Assembly (NCBI RefSeq): GCF_007681555.1
Contig: NZ_VELE01000004.1
Location: forward strand, 101,707-165,706
From: Kocuria salsicia
GTDB taxonomy: Bacteria; Actinomycetota; Actinomycetes; Actinomycetales; Micrococcaceae
Direction of reading: 5' to 3'
DNA length: 64,000 nt
Shown here: positions 50,595-59,645 of the stretch, piece after piece
Layout of the letters: every line of letters begins with the position of its first letter
Position numbering within the stretch: position 1 is the stretch's first letter
The notes under the pieces: generated by a model
What the model was told of the DNA's origin: nothing
Databases searched by the model: none
Seen by the model: the letters and a program-made list of their open reading frames with translations, nothing else
Program-made: the position numbers and the translations under genes

Positions 50595-51925
50595 GCTTCG
50601 ACCACCGGGATCCCGGCACTCCGGAGGCGCAGTGGGCCCGCTGCGGCGCCCTGTACCGCGCCCCGGAACTGGACCTGGCCGGGGTGGACCGCGTCGTCGT
50701 CTTCGCCGCCCACCCGGACGACGAGACCCTCGGAGCGGGCGGTACCGTCCACCGGCTGGCGCGGGCCGGGGCGGACGTCCGCGTGGTGGTGGCCACGCTC
50801 GGGGAGAACTCGCACCCGGACTCCACCACGTACGCCTCGCACGAGCTGGCCGAGGTCCGGCGCGAGGAGATGGTGGCCGCCCTGCGCACGCTCGTGGGCC
50901 CGGACGCCGCCCCCCACTTCCTGGACCTCTCGGACGGCTCGCTCACGGAGGAGCAGCTGCGCGTCCCGGTGGCGGAGCACGTCGCGTGGGCGGAGCAGGG
51001 CCGGAAGCCCCTGGTGCTCTCCACGTGGGAGCAGGACGGCCACACGGACCACGACACCCTGGGCCGCACCGTGGCGCTCGCCGCCGGAGCGCGAGGTGTG
51101 CGCTGCGTCCAGTTCCCGGTGTGGCTGTGGCACTGGGGCTCGCCCACGCGTCTGCCGCGCGGCCTCGTGCGGGTGCCGCTCGGCGACGTCGACCGTGCCG
51201 CCAAGCGCGCCGCCCTCGACCACCACGTGACCCAGGTGCGCCCCCTCTCGGACCGTCCCGGGGACGAAGTGCTGCTGGGCGAGCACGTGCTGGCGCACTT
51301 CGAGCGCCCGGCCGAGTTCTTCGTGGTGGCGACCCCGGACCAGAGCGCGGTCTTCGACCGCGTGCACACGGCCACCGCGGACCCCTGGGGCGTGGACACC
51401 TCCTGGTACGAGCGGCGCAAGCGAGATGTGCTGCTCGCGAGCCTGCCCTGGCAGCACTACGACCGCGTGCTCGACATCGGCTGCTCCACGGGCGCGCTCA
51501 CGGCGGAGCTCGCCCAGCGGGCGGGTGCCGTGACCGCGGTGGACGCGAGCGACGTCGCCCTGCGCGCGGCCCGCGCCCGGCTCGCGGAGGAGGACCTCGA
51601 GAACGTCGAGCTCGTCCACGCCGTGCTGCCCGCGGACTGGCGTGAGGACTGGACCGGCCGGGATCTGGTGGTCGTGAGCGAGATGGGCTACTTCTGCTCT
51701 CCCGCGCAGTGGCACGAGCTGCTCGGGCGTTGCGTGGCCGCTCTGCGACCGGACGGGCACCTGGTGCTGTGCCACTGGCGCCACCCCATCGCGGACTGGC
51801 CGCTGGACGGTGCGGACGTGCACCGTGAGGCCCGCCGCCGCCCGGAGCTGAGGCGCGTGGTCAGCCATCGCGAGCGGGACTTCGAACTGGAGATCTTCGA
51901 CCTCGTGCCTCGGGACGAGCCGTGA
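50588..51925 (+). CDS. bifunctional PIG-L family deacetylase / class I SAM-dependent methyltransferase
   Basis: About 445 aa from GTG 50588 (or 50591), overlapping the previous stop, with GGAGGAGG upstream. The first half is a PIG-L/LmbE zinc deacetylase: VVVFAAHPDDETLGAGGTVH (AHPDDE zinc motif) and WEQDGHTDHDTLGRTV (HxxH). From about residue 270 a NodS-like methyltransferase follows: YDRVLDIGCSTGALTAELAQ (SAM motif I), AVDASDVALRAARARL and DLVVVSEMGYFCSPAQWHEL. The two fused activities suggest deacetylation of an N-acetyl sugar, then methylation. The substrate is unknown. Confidence 0.88.
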   Translation: MVSFDHRDPGTPEAQWARCGALYRAPELDLAGVDRVVVFAAHPDDETLGAGGTVHRLARAGADVRVVVATLGENSHPDSTTYASHELAEVRREEMVAALRTLVGPDAAPHFLDLSDGSLTEEQLRVPVAEHVAWAEQGRKPLVLSTWEQDGHTDHDTLGRTVALAAGARGVRCVQFPVWLWHWGSPTRLPRGLVRVPLGDVDRAAKRAALDHHVTQVRPLSDRPGDEVLLGEHVLAHFERPAEFFVVATPDQSAVFDRVHTATADPWGVDTSWYERRKRDVLLASLPWQHYDRVLDIGCSTGALTAELAQRAGAVTAVDASDVALRAARARLAEEDLENVELVHAVLPADWREDWTGRDLVVVSEMGYFCSPAQWHELLGRCVAALRPDGHLVLCHWRHPIADWPLDGADVHREARRRPELRRVVSHRERDFELEIFDLVPRDEP

Positions 51926-52875
51926 TCCACCGGGTGGCCGTGGTCGTCCCGGCCTGCAACGAGGAGCAGCGCGTGGGGCGGTGCATCACGTCGGTGGCCG
52001 CGGCCATCGCGTCGGCCTGCGCCGTGACCGGCATGACGGGGACGCCGTCGCGATCCACACCCCTGCCCAGCTCTGCGACACCGGAGCCTGCGGGACCGGG
52101 CAACGCCGCCGCCGCGCCGCTCGCCGGCGCCCAGCCGTCGCCTCCCGCCGCACCCGTCGTGTCCACGCCGCTCCACGTGACGGTGGTGCTCGCCGCGGAC
52201 GCGTGCACCGATCGCACGGTGGAACGCGCGAGGACCGCGTGGGCGGCGTCGGGACTGGCTGCAGAGGTAGCGCGGCTAAAGGTGGTGACGGGGACGTGGC
52301 GCAGCGCGGGCGGGGCCCGGGCGGCCGCGGCGTCGTGGGCCCTGGCGAACAGTCGGCCGGAGTGGATCGCGTCCACGGACGCGGACACCGCCGTGCCCGC
52401 GCACTGGCTGACGCACCAGCTGGGGCGTGCGGCGCACGGGGTGGACGTGGTCCTCGGCACCGTGGAACCGGACCCCTCGGAGTGCCCGGTGGCCGTGTAC
52501 CGCCTGTGGCAGCGGGAGCACACGCTTGCGGAGGGCCACCCGCACATCCATGCCGCCAGCATGGGGGTTCGTGCGGCGTGCTACGAACGCGCCGGGGGCT
52601 TTCCGCCACTGGAGTGCAGCGAGGATGAGGCACTCGTGGCCGCGCTGCACCGGACGGGAGCGCGTATCGAGGCCACGGACCGGATCCGGGCCATCACCTC
52701 CGCGCGGTTCGAGGGTCGCGCCGAGCTCGGGTTCGCCCACCACCTGCTGGGCCTCGCACAGCTGGCCGGTCAGCCGGAGAAGGCGCCGCGGCCGGGGCCC
52801 GCGCAGCCACCGCGGCCCGAGCCAGCAGGCCGCCCGAACGGCGCGAGGTTCTTCGCCCACCGCAAAAACACTTGA
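51922..52875 (+). CDS. family 2 glycosyltransferase
   Basis: 317 aa, GTG 51922 overlapping the previous stop. The GT-A fold starts VAVVVPACNEEQRVGRCITS, with VTVVLAADACTDRTVERART and ADSTDAD-like WIASTDADTAVPAHWLTHQL (the metal-binding DxD). FPPLECSEDEALVAAL follows. A Pro/Ala-rich insert of about 40 residues separates the first strand pair, and another basic tail ends the protein. It closes the ACAD/PIG-L-MT/GT operon. Confidence 0.82.
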   Translation: MIHRVAVVVPACNEEQRVGRCITSVAAAIASACAVTGMTGTPSRSTPLPSSATPEPAGPGNAAAAPLAGAQPSPPAAPVVSTPLHVTVVLAADACTDRTVERARTAWAASGLAAEVARLKVVTGTWRSAGGARAAAASWALANSRPEWIASTDADTAVPAHWLTHQLGRAAHGVDVVLGTVEPDPSECPVAVYRLWQREHTLAEGHPHIHAASMGVRAACYERAGGFPPLECSEDEALVAALHRTGARIEATDRIRAITSARFEGRAELGFAHHLLGLAQLAGQPEKAPRPGPAQPPRPEPAGRPNGARFFAHRKNT

Positions 52876-52943
52876 ACACCCAGCCCCGGTCCTGGCTACT
52901 CTGAAACGGAACAGAGACACGTCACCACCACAGGAGGTACCTC

Positions 52944-53408
52944 GTGAGCGAGAAGAGCATTACCGTCAGCCGTGTCATCGACGCCCCGGCGGAGGAGATC
53001 TTCGAGGTCTTGACACTGCCCGCCAAGCACCCCAGCCTGGACGCCTCCGGAACCGTCGTCTCCGGCACGGACCAGCGCATCCAGAACGTCGGCGACGTCT
53101 TCGTGATGAACATGCACGCCGAGATGATGGGTGGGGACTACAAGACGGAGAACCACGTCACCGGTCTTGACCCCAACAAGCTCATCGCGTGGAAGCCCTG
53201 CCCCGAGGGCACCACCGTGGAGGACAACGGCTGGGAATGGGTGTACGAGCTGCAGCCCGAGGGCTCGGACTCCACCACCGTGACCCTCACCTACTCGTGG
53301 GAGCACGCCAACCCCAAGGTGACGAAGAAGATCAGCTTCCCGCTCTTCGGCGAGAAGGTTCTGGAGGAGTCCCTCGAGCGGCTTGCCTCCACCGTCGCCG
53401 GCTCCTGA
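52944..53408 (+). CDS. SRPBCC-family protein
   Basis: 154 aa, GTG 52944 with GGAGG upstream. It opens SITVSRVIDAPAEEIFEVLT and continues KHPSLDASGTVV, then VMNMHAEMMGGDYKTENHVT, WEWVYELQPEG and VTLTYSWEHA. This is the START/polyketide-cyclase (SRPBCC) beta-helix-grip fold, a hydrophobic-ligand pocket. The ligand is unknown. It has its own terminator at 53450. Confidence 0.78.
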   Translation: MSEKSITVSRVIDAPAEEIFEVLTLPAKHPSLDASGTVVSGTDQRIQNVGDVFVMNMHAEMMGGDYKTENHVTGLDPNKLIAWKPCPEGTTVEDNGWEWVYELQPEGSDSTTVTLTYSWEHANPKVTKKISFPLFGEKVLEESLERLASTVAGS

Positions 53409-53449
53409 CACTGCGCGGAGCGGTGTGCCCCGCGCCAGAATGACCGTTC

Positions 53450-53479
53450 GCCCGCGTCCTCCCCAGGGAGGACGCGGGC
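53450..53479 (+). terminator. terminator after the SRPBCC gene
   Basis: A 14-bp perfect stem, GCCCGCGTCCTCCC with GGGAGGACGCGGGC, is separated by CA, 41 bp after the stop codon. Confidence 0.65.
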
Positions 53480-53676
53480 GTCGTCGTGTCCGGGGCGGTG
53501 CCGCCGCTTCCGCGTGACTCCTGCACGGCGCCGCACGGAAACCTCGCGTGGGAGTGGCCCGGGCCCGGGCGCGCACCGGGCGTACCCTGGCCGAGGTCGT
53601 GCACGAATGGTACGGCCGGGCCCGGGAAGACGCAGCTGCCCGGGCAGGACAGTCGCAGCAGGAGGTGCACCCGGGT

Positions 53677-54900
53677 ATGGGATCGTCACGCAGGGCGTGG
53701 GAGGGCTACGACAGGGGGAGCTCGGGCTATCGGCGCATCCTTGTGGCGCTGCTGTGCGCGGGCGTGGCCACGTTCGCGCAGCTGTACTCGGTGCAGGGCG
53801 TGCTTCCCATCATGGCCGAGGACCTGCACGTGGACGCCGCCCAGTCCGCGCTCGCCGTCTCTGCGGCCACGCTGGGGCTCGCGGTGGGAGTGATCCCGTG
53901 GTCGCTCGTCTCGGACCGGTGGGGGCGGCTGCGGGCCATGGTGATCGCCGTCGTGGCGGCCACGTGCCTGGGCGTGCTCATGGGGTTCATGCCCACGTTC
54001 GAGGCGTTGGTGGCCCTGCGGTTTGTGGAGGGCATGGCCCTGGGCGGCATCCCGGCGGTGGCCATGGCCTATCTCGCGGAGGAGGTCAGCCCCCGCTACG
54101 GCGCAGTGGCCGCCGGGACCTACATCTCCGGGACCAGCCTGGGCGGACTGTTCGGGCGGATCGTCGCCGCACCCCTCGCGGACTTCTTCGGTTGGCGGGT
54201 GGGCACGTCCGTCGTTGCCCTGCTCGCCGCTGCGGCTGCGGTGGTGTTCATCGTGCTCGCGCCACGGCAGCGCGGGTTCACGCCCCAACCGGTGCGGCTC
54301 ACGGGTGAGCAGGGACTGCTCTCCCACCTGTGGCTCAACCTCCGGGACCGGCGGCTGCTCACGCTCTACCTGCAGGGCTTCCTGCTCATGGGCGGGTTCG
54401 TGGCCGTCTACAACTACATCGGCTTCCACCTGGGCGAGGCGCCGTTCGGCGTGCCCCAGAGTGTGGTGTCCGTGCTGTTCCTGGCGTACCTCTCCGGCAC
54501 GTGGTCCTCTGCACGGGCCGGCGGCCTCGCGGGGCGGTTCGGACGCCGCCCCGTGCTGCTCGGCTCCGCACTGGTCATGCTCACGGGTCTGCTGCTCACC
54601 GCCGTGCCGTGGCTGCCCGTGATTGTGGCGGGGCTGCTCGTGTTCACGGCCGGGTTCTTCGCGGCGCACTCCGTGGCCAACGGGTGGGTTCCCGCCCTCG
54701 CCACGGAGGGGCGCGCCCAGGCGTCCTCGCTGTACACCCTGCTCTACTACGGGGGATCGTCGGTGCTCGGCTACGCGGTGGGCGTCCCTTTCACCGCCGC
54801 GGGGTGGAACGGGGCGGTGCTGTGCATCGCGGGGTTGATCGTGGCGGCCGTGGTGCTCGCACTGACCTTCCTGCCCAGAGCGGCAGCATCCTGCCGATAG
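53677..54900 (+). CDS. MFS transporter (YnfM-like)
   Basis: 407 aa from ATG 53677 (MGSSRRAWEGYDRG), with GGAGG about 11 bp upstream; an in-frame upstream ATG at 53548 would add a non-membrane leader. Twelve helices. Landmarks: LLCAGVATFAQLYSVQGVLP, SLVSDRWGRLRAMVIAVVAA (the MFS loop 2-3 motif), YLAEEVSPRYGAVAAGTYIS and GSALVMLTGLLLTAVPWLPV. Resembles YnfM/arabinose-efflux-type transporters. Substrate unknown. Confidence 0.83.
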   Translation: MGSSRRAWEGYDRGSSGYRRILVALLCAGVATFAQLYSVQGVLPIMAEDLHVDAAQSALAVSAATLGLAVGVIPWSLVSDRWGRLRAMVIAVVAATCLGVLMGFMPTFEALVALRFVEGMALGGIPAVAMAYLAEEVSPRYGAVAAGTYISGTSLGGLFGRIVAAPLADFFGWRVGTSVVALLAAAAAVVFIVLAPRQRGFTPQPVRLTGEQGLLSHLWLNLRDRRLLTLYLQGFLLMGGFVAVYNYIGFHLGEAPFGVPQSVVSVLFLAYLSGTWSSARAGGLAGRFGRRPVLLGSALVMLTGLLLTAVPWLPVIVAGLLVFTAGFFAAHSVANGWVPALATEGRAQASSLYTLLYYGGSSVLGYAVGVPFTAAGWNGAVLCIAGLIVAAVVLALTFLPRAAASCR

Positions 54901-55149
54901 GCCACCTCGGACGAGTTCGAGGTCGCCGCGGAGTCCAGAAGGCAATATCTTGCCGGTCTGCGGGTGAGCCTGGAATGACGGCAGACGTGCAGCGCCTGCA
55001 TCTGCGCGCGCGCGGATCGCGCCGGGTGTGATCTGGCTCTACGCTGGAGGCGGCCCCGCACACCAACGCGCGCCGCCGTCCGCCGGTGCTCCCGCGGACA
55101 CCGCCCCGCGAGGACGCGAGTTCGGATGGCGCAGTCAGGAGACCCTTCC
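54901..55149. other. intergenic region before the aminotransferase gene
   Basis: No gene is evident. The short palindrome GGCAATATCTTGCC (54942-54955) is the only structure I noticed. Confidence 0.35.
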
Positions 55150-56244
55150 ATGAGCGACATCCTCACCGTCCGCCACCTGTTCGGCCCAGGCCCCACCAAC
55201 CCGTACCCGGAGGCCACCGAGGCGCTGGCCCGTCCGCTGCTCGGTCACCTGGACCCCCAGTTCCTCGCCGTCATGGACAGCGCCTGCGACGGTCTCCGGA
55301 CGGTGTGGGGCACCGAGAACCGCCGCACGCTCCCGCTCTCGGCCACCGGTTCCGCTGGTATGGAGGCGGCGTTCGTGAACTTCGTGAACCCGGGGGATCC
55401 CGTGGTGATCGCGGTCAACGGCCTGTTCGGGGAGCGCATGTGCGATGTCGCTGCCCGTTGCGGCGCCGAGGTCACCCGCGTGGACTTTCCCTTCGGTGAG
55501 CCCGTGGACGCCCAGAAGGTGGCCGCCGCGCACCCCTCACCCAAGATCATCGCCGCCGTGCACGCGGAGACCTCCACGGGTGTGCGCTCGGACATCGCCG
55601 CTCTCGGCGCGCTCAAGGGGGATGCGCTGCTCCTCGTGGATGCCGTGACCTCCATCGGCGGCATCGAGCTGAAGGCGGACGAGTGGGGGATCGACATCGG
55701 CTACGCCGGCACCCAGAAGTGCCTGGGCGTGGCTCCCGGTCTGGCTCCGTTCACCGTGTCGGACCGCGCCTGGGAGCGCCGTGTGGAGAAGCCCCGCTCG
55801 TGGTACCTGGACCTGGGCATGCTCGGCGGCTACGTGGGGGAGGCCTCCGGGGCCACCCGCACGTACCACCACACCGCGCCGGTGGCGATGGTCGCCTCCC
55901 TGGAGGCTGGTCTGCGCCGCGTCCTGGCGGAGGGACTCGACGCCGTCCGCGCCCGTCACGATGCCGCTGGCCGTGCGCTGCAGGACGGTCTGCAGGAGAT
56001 GGGCCTGGAGCTGTTCGCCCGGGAGGGGTACCGTCTGCCGGAGCTGACCACCGTGAAGGTTCCCGAGGCAGTGGACTCCGCAGCCGTCCGCAGGGAGCTG
56101 CTGGAGACCTACAACATCGAGATCGGCCCCGGGGTGAAGGAGTACGCGAACACCGTGTGGCGCATCGGACTCATGGGTCCGAACGCGTGCCCCGAGTCGG
56201 TGACGCTCATTCTCGGCGCGCTGAGGAACGTGCTGGGCCGCTGA
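55150..56244 (+). CDS. class V aminotransferase (alanine-glyoxylate / serine-pyruvate type)
   Basis: 364 aa from ATG 55150, with AGGAG upstream. Fold-type I PLP enzyme: FGPGPTNPYPEATEALARPL, HLDPQFLAVMDSA, PLSATGSAGMEAAFVNFVNP, AVHAETSTGVRSDIAAL and LLVDAVTSIGGIELKADEWG. The PLP Lys is in GYAGTQKCLG. RIGLMGPNACPESVTLILGA ends the protein. It transfers amino groups between alanine/serine and glyoxylate/pyruvate; ureidoglycine-glyoxylate activity (PucG) is also possible. Confidence 0.88.
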   Translation: MSDILTVRHLFGPGPTNPYPEATEALARPLLGHLDPQFLAVMDSACDGLRTVWGTENRRTLPLSATGSAGMEAAFVNFVNPGDPVVIAVNGLFGERMCDVAARCGAEVTRVDFPFGEPVDAQKVAAAHPSPKIIAAVHAETSTGVRSDIAALGALKGDALLLVDAVTSIGGIELKADEWGIDIGYAGTQKCLGVAPGLAPFTVSDRAWERRVEKPRSWYLDLGMLGGYVGEASGATRTYHHTAPVAMVASLEAGLRRVLAEGLDAVRARHDAAGRALQDGLQEMGLELFAREGYRLPELTTVKVPEAVDSAAVRRELLETYNIEIGPGVKEYANTVWRIGLMGPNACPESVTLILGALRNVLGR

Positions 56245-56347
56245 CCGCCCACGGCTGCTGAGCGGCCGCGCCGGTCGCGCGCCCCTCGGCCGGCCACCCC
56301 GCTGGGCGACGCCGGGCGGCAGGAACCAGCAGGCTGACACACGAGAA

Positions 56348-56380
56348 CGGCGGGCCCCACCAGGGTGGTGGGGCCCGCCG
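56348..56380. terminator. bidirectional terminator between aminotransferase and DJ-1/PfpI genes
   Basis: A 14-bp perfect stem (CGGCGGGCCCCACC with GGTGGGGCCCGCCG) with a 5-nt loop lies between converging genes. Confidence 0.75.
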
Positions 56381-56405
56381 ACGTGGTGCGGTGTGAGCGT
56401 GGGGA

Positions 56406-56960
56406 TCAGGCCGTGAGCTGGTCCTCGATGGCGCCCACGAACGCGTCCAGGTCACCGGGGTTGCGGGAGGTGATCAGGGTCCACTCCTTAGCGGGGCACA
56501 CCTTGACCTCCTGGTCCACCCAGTTGCCGCCGGCGTTGACGATGTCCGTCTTCACCGACGGGTAGGACGTCAGGGTCTTTCCGTCCACCAGGCCGGTCTC
56601 CACGAGCAGCCACGGGCCGTGGCACAAGGCGGCCACTGGGCGGCCGGAGGACGCGAAGGCCTTGGCGGTCTTCTGCGCGTCCTGGTCCAAGCGCAGGGCG
56701 TCTGCGTTGAGGGTCCCGCCGGGCAGCAGCAGCAGGTCGTACTCGGACTCGTTGACGCTGGAGATGGTCTGGTCCACGGGGAAAGTCTCCCCCCGGTCCC
56801 AGTCGCCCACGAGGGACTTCACCTCGCCGGTCTCGGGGGCGGCCACCGTAACCTCCGCCCCGTCAGCCCGCAACTTCTCCAGGGGCACCTTCAACTCGTC
56901 CTGCTCCACGCCCTGGTTGGTCACCAGAACGAGAATCTTCTTGCCGGATAGTTCAGCCAT
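56406..56960 (-). CDS. DJ-1/PfpI-family protein (type 1 glutamine amidotransferase-like)
   Basis: 184 aa from ATG 56960, with AAAGGA upstream. It opens GKKILVLVTNQGVEQDELKV. The nucleophile elbow is AALCHGPWLLVETG, with the reactive Cys, and YDLLLLPGGTLNADALR precedes it. VCPAKEWTLITSRNPGDLDA ends the fold. This is the general-stress GSP18/YraA-like subgroup, linked to deglycation or peptidase activity. It is convergent to the aminotransferase. Confidence 0.87.
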   Translation of the reverse strand: MAELSGKKILVLVTNQGVEQDELKVPLEKLRADGAEVTVAAPETGEVKSLVGDWDRGETFPVDQTISSVNESEYDLLLLPGGTLNADALRLDQDAQKTAKAFASSGRPVAALCHGPWLLVETGLVDGKTLTSYPSVKTDIVNAGGNWVDQEVKVCPAKEWTLITSRNPGDLDAFVGAIEDQLTA

Positions 56961-57104
56961 TGTCGAGAATCCTTTCTCTCGGTTGGTGGTTCCACTGTGG
57001 CACCGCGGCACTTTCCCTGGCAAGGGTGTCCCCGCCGGTTCCGCTGTCAGCGACACGATCATGACGCCGCCGCGCGGCGTCTGCTGCGTGCACCCAGCGT
57101 CCCC

Positions 57105-58067
57105 TCACGCAAAGGGCTGCGACACCCGGTCCAGCGCGGCGATGTCGTCCGCGCCCAGGTGCAGTGCGGGCGCCGCCACCAGCGAGGACAGCTGCGCGGC
57201 GGAGGATGCGGAAGCAATGGGTGCGGTGACGCCCTTGGCGAGCAGCCAAGCGAGGGCCACGGTGGCCGGCTCGGCGCGGTGCCTGTCCGCCACGGCGACC
57301 AGTTCCTCCACAACCGCGAAACCCTCGGGGGAGACGTACTCCCGGGCCATCTGCTCGCGGGCCGCTCCTTCGAGGTCCTCGGTGGTGCGGTACTTGCCCG
57401 TGAGGAAGCCGGAGGCCAGGGAGAAGTAGGGGAACACGGCAGCGTCGTACTCCTGGGCGATCGCGGCGTAGTCCCGCTCGAAATCGCGGCGGTGCACCAA
57501 GTTGTACTGCGGCTGGATGGCCGCGGGCACCGCCAAGCCGCGCTCGCGGGCCACCGTGAAGAACTCGCGCATGCGCTGCGGCGAGTAGTTGGACAGCCCT
57601 ACTGCGTGCACGCGCCCGGAGTCCACGAGCTCGTGAAAGGTTTCCACTTGCTGCTCGATGGGCGTGTCCGCGTCGTCATAGTGTGCGTAGTAGAGGTCCA
57701 CGTAGCCGGTCTGCAACCGATCGAGGGACGCCTCGAGAGAAGCCACCACGGTGTCGTGAGCCAGGCCGCGGAACTGCGGGTGCGCACCGGTCTTGGTCGC
57801 GAGCACCACGGAGTCACGGTTGCCGCGCGCCGCGAACCAGCGCCCCAGAACCGTCTCGGACTCCCCGCCCTCGTGGCCCTCGGCCCACACGGAGTACATG
57901 TCGGCGGTGTCCACGAAGTTTCCGCCCGCGGCCACGAAGGTGTCCAGGACGTCGAAGGACTGCTGCTCGTCGCTCGTCCACCCGAACGTGTTCCCGCCCA
58001 GGTTCAGCCGGAAGATCTCCTGCTCGATCCCGGCGATCCGTGCGGTGGTGGGTGCGTGCTGGCTCAT
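57105..58067 (-). CDS. aldo/keto reductase
   Basis: 320 aa from ATG 58067, with GGAGG upstream. Barrel and tetrad residues: GGNFVDTADMYSVWAEG (Asp, Tyr), VVLATKTGAH (Lys) and DLYYAHYDDADTPIEQQVE (His). HAVGLSNYSPQRMREF, IQPQYNLVHRRDFERDYAAI and LAWLLAKGVTAPIASASS follow. Similar to the YajO/Tas-type subgroup. Substrate unknown. It lies 148 bp upstream of the DJ-1/PfpI gene and in the same direction, so the two may be co-expressed. Confidence 0.87.
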   Translation of the reverse strand: MSQHAPTTARIAGIEQEIFRLNLGGNTFGWTSDEQQSFDVLDTFVAAGGNFVDTADMYSVWAEGHEGGESETVLGRWFAARGNRDSVVLATKTGAHPQFRGLAHDTVVASLEASLDRLQTGYVDLYYAHYDDADTPIEQQVETFHELVDSGRVHAVGLSNYSPQRMREFFTVARERGLAVPAAIQPQYNLVHRRDFERDYAAIAQEYDAAVFPYFSLASGFLTGKYRTTEDLEGAAREQMAREYVSPEGFAVVEELVAVADRHRAEPATVALAWLLAKGVTAPIASASSAAQLSSLVAAPALHLGADDIAALDRVSQPFA

Positions 58068-58151
58068 GAGAACCTCCTGCGGTGGTGTGGTGGCCGGTCG
58101 GGGCCTTTTCCCTGGCGACTGTAGCAAGCCGACATGACGGGGCGGGCAGTG

Positions 58152-59078
58152 TCAGGCGACGCCCGGCGCGGGGGCCTGCGCGACCTGGATGAGCGTGCCC
58201 CAGGGGTCCTCGAAGCGCAGCACGGCGCCGTCGTGGCGGGTGGCCACGCGGTGGTCCGTGAGGCGCTCCTCCAGTGCGGCGATGTCCTCGCCGGTGGGGA
58301 GGTCGATGTTGACCTGGCCCAGGCCCAGGGACGCGGCGCGCGGACCGGCGCCCGCGCTGTTCCACGTGTTCAGAGCGATGTGGTGGTGGTAGCCGCCCGC
58401 AGAGATGAACAGGGCGGACCCGGCGTCGCTCATCACCTCGAAGCCGAGCGTGTCCACGTAGAACTCGCGCCCGGTGGGAATGTCGCCCACCTGCAGGTGG
58501 ACGTGACCCAGCGTGGAGGCCGGTGCCGTGGTTGGCTGTGGCGCCTCCCGGGACAGATTCGTGCGCAGGAACTCGTTCGGGTCCAGATAGTTGGAGGCCA
58601 GGCTGAGCAGGCCGTTCGCCTCGCGCTGCCAGGTCTCCCGGGGGCGGTCCGCGTAGAGCTCCACGCCGTTGCCCTCGGGGTCCGTGAAGTAGAACGCCTG
58701 GCTGTAGAGGTGGTCCGCGGAGCCCGTGAAGGTGCCCGGTGCGAAACGGGCCGTCGAGGCGAGCGCGCGGGCCAGGGCGGCGTCGTCGTCGAAGAGCACG
58801 GCGGTGTGGAACAGGCCCGCCTGGTTCGGGCGCCAGGATGGCAGGTCCGTGACGCGGCGCAGGCGCAGGACCACGCGGCCGTCGTGGCCCAGTACGGCGG
58901 TGTCCCCGGAGTGCTGCAGGACGTCCAGGGTCACGCCGGTGGAGTAGTAGGCGATCATCCCGTCCAGGTCCTTCACGAGCAGCTCCACGGCACCCATGGT
59001 GGTGCCGTCGGAGAGCAGGTCGTCCGCCGGACGGCGGCGCAGGCTGCGGGGATCGGGGCGCTGGATGAGCAGGGACAC
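58152..59078 (-). CDS. VOC-family dioxygenase-like protein (CatE type, two glyoxalase domains)
   Basis: About 308 aa from GTG 59078 (VSLLIQRPDPRS), chosen because AAGGA lies 10 bp upstream; GTG 59087 would sit on that site. Two tandem VOC domains: first AVELLVKDLDGMIAYYSTGV with GLFHTAVLF and YFTDPEGNGVELYADRP; second LGHVHLQVGDIPTGREFYV with GGYHHHIALNTW and RFEDPWGTLIQVAQ. The His and Glu metal ligands are in place. Relatives cleave catechols or quinols in stress response. Confidence 0.82.
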   Translation of the reverse strand: MSLLIQRPDPRSLRRRPADDLLSDGTTMGAVELLVKDLDGMIAYYSTGVTLDVLQHSGDTAVLGHDGRVVLRLRRVTDLPSWRPNQAGLFHTAVLFDDDAALARALASTARFAPGTFTGSADHLYSQAFYFTDPEGNGVELYADRPRETWQREANGLLSLASNYLDPNEFLRTNLSREAPQPTTAPASTLGHVHLQVGDIPTGREFYVDTLGFEVMSDAGSALFISAGGYHHHIALNTWNSAGAGPRAASLGLGQVNIDLPTGEDIAALEERLTDHRVATRHDGAVLRFEDPWGTLIQVAQAPAPGVA

Positions 59079-59131
59079 GGGAACCACTTCCTTGTCGGGG
59101 GACGGCCCGGGAGGCCGCCGGAATACTCAAC

Positions 59132-59161
59132 ACATTACCTGGGAAATAGTTACTGCCGCAA
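59132..59161 (-). promoter_or_regulatory. possible promoter of the VOC-family gene
   Basis: On the minus strand TTGCGG (59156-59161) and TAATGT (59132-59137) are 18 bp apart. The stretch between (GTAACTATTTCCCAGGTAAT) is AT-rich relative to its surroundings and carries an imperfect dyad, as in promoters controlled by quinone-sensing HxlR-type repressors. The link to such a repressor is speculation. Confidence 0.4.
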
Positions 59162-59317
59162 GTACATCCGGGTAGAAATGTGGACGCACCGTCAACAAGC
59201 AGCCACCTTGTGATGGGCAATCACCACGTCGCCCCTCGGGCGGCCAACCGAACCTGACCACTCGTCCGAGCCCTGGTCCACGGGTCTGGATGTGTCGAGC
59301 AGAGAGGGGACAGGCCC

Positions 59318-59632
59318 GTGGAGGAGTTTCTGTACCGGCGCCCCGAGCAGTTCCTCGCCGCCTGCTGGCGGCACCTGGGCCTCACGGCGGTGGCCACGGT
59401 GAGCCCTCGTGCTCGTCCTTTCCCTGGGCCTTGCACTGACCCGCGGCCCGCTGCCTCGATTCGGGCGTCCCGTGCTCGAGGCCGCGGGCATCGGAGAGGG
59501 GGCACCCACCATCGGTCTGATGGTGCTGCTGGCGTGCGTCCCGGGCTTCGGGGTCCGCTCCTCGGTCGCGGGCCTCGTGGCCTGTGCGGTGCTCCCCGCT
59601 CTGCGGGTCTTCACGGCGGGGCGGGCACCCCC
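59318..59632 (+). pseudogene. osmoprotectant-type ABC transporter permease (OpuC/ProW-like), truncated and frameshifted
   Basis: GTG 59318, with AGAGAGGGGA upstream, opens EEFLYRRPEQFLAACWRHLG LTAVATV. At about 59400 the coding continues in the next frame from 59409: LVLSLGLALTRGPLPRFGRP, then GEGAPTIGLMVLLACVPGFG and VACAVLPALRVFTAGR. This is the first ~100 residues of a permease of the betaine/choline ABC family. It then stops matching and meets the converging gene at 59646. A frameshift plus loss of the second half marks a remnant. Confidence 0.6.
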
Positions 59633-59645
59633 GCGCGGTGGGTGG

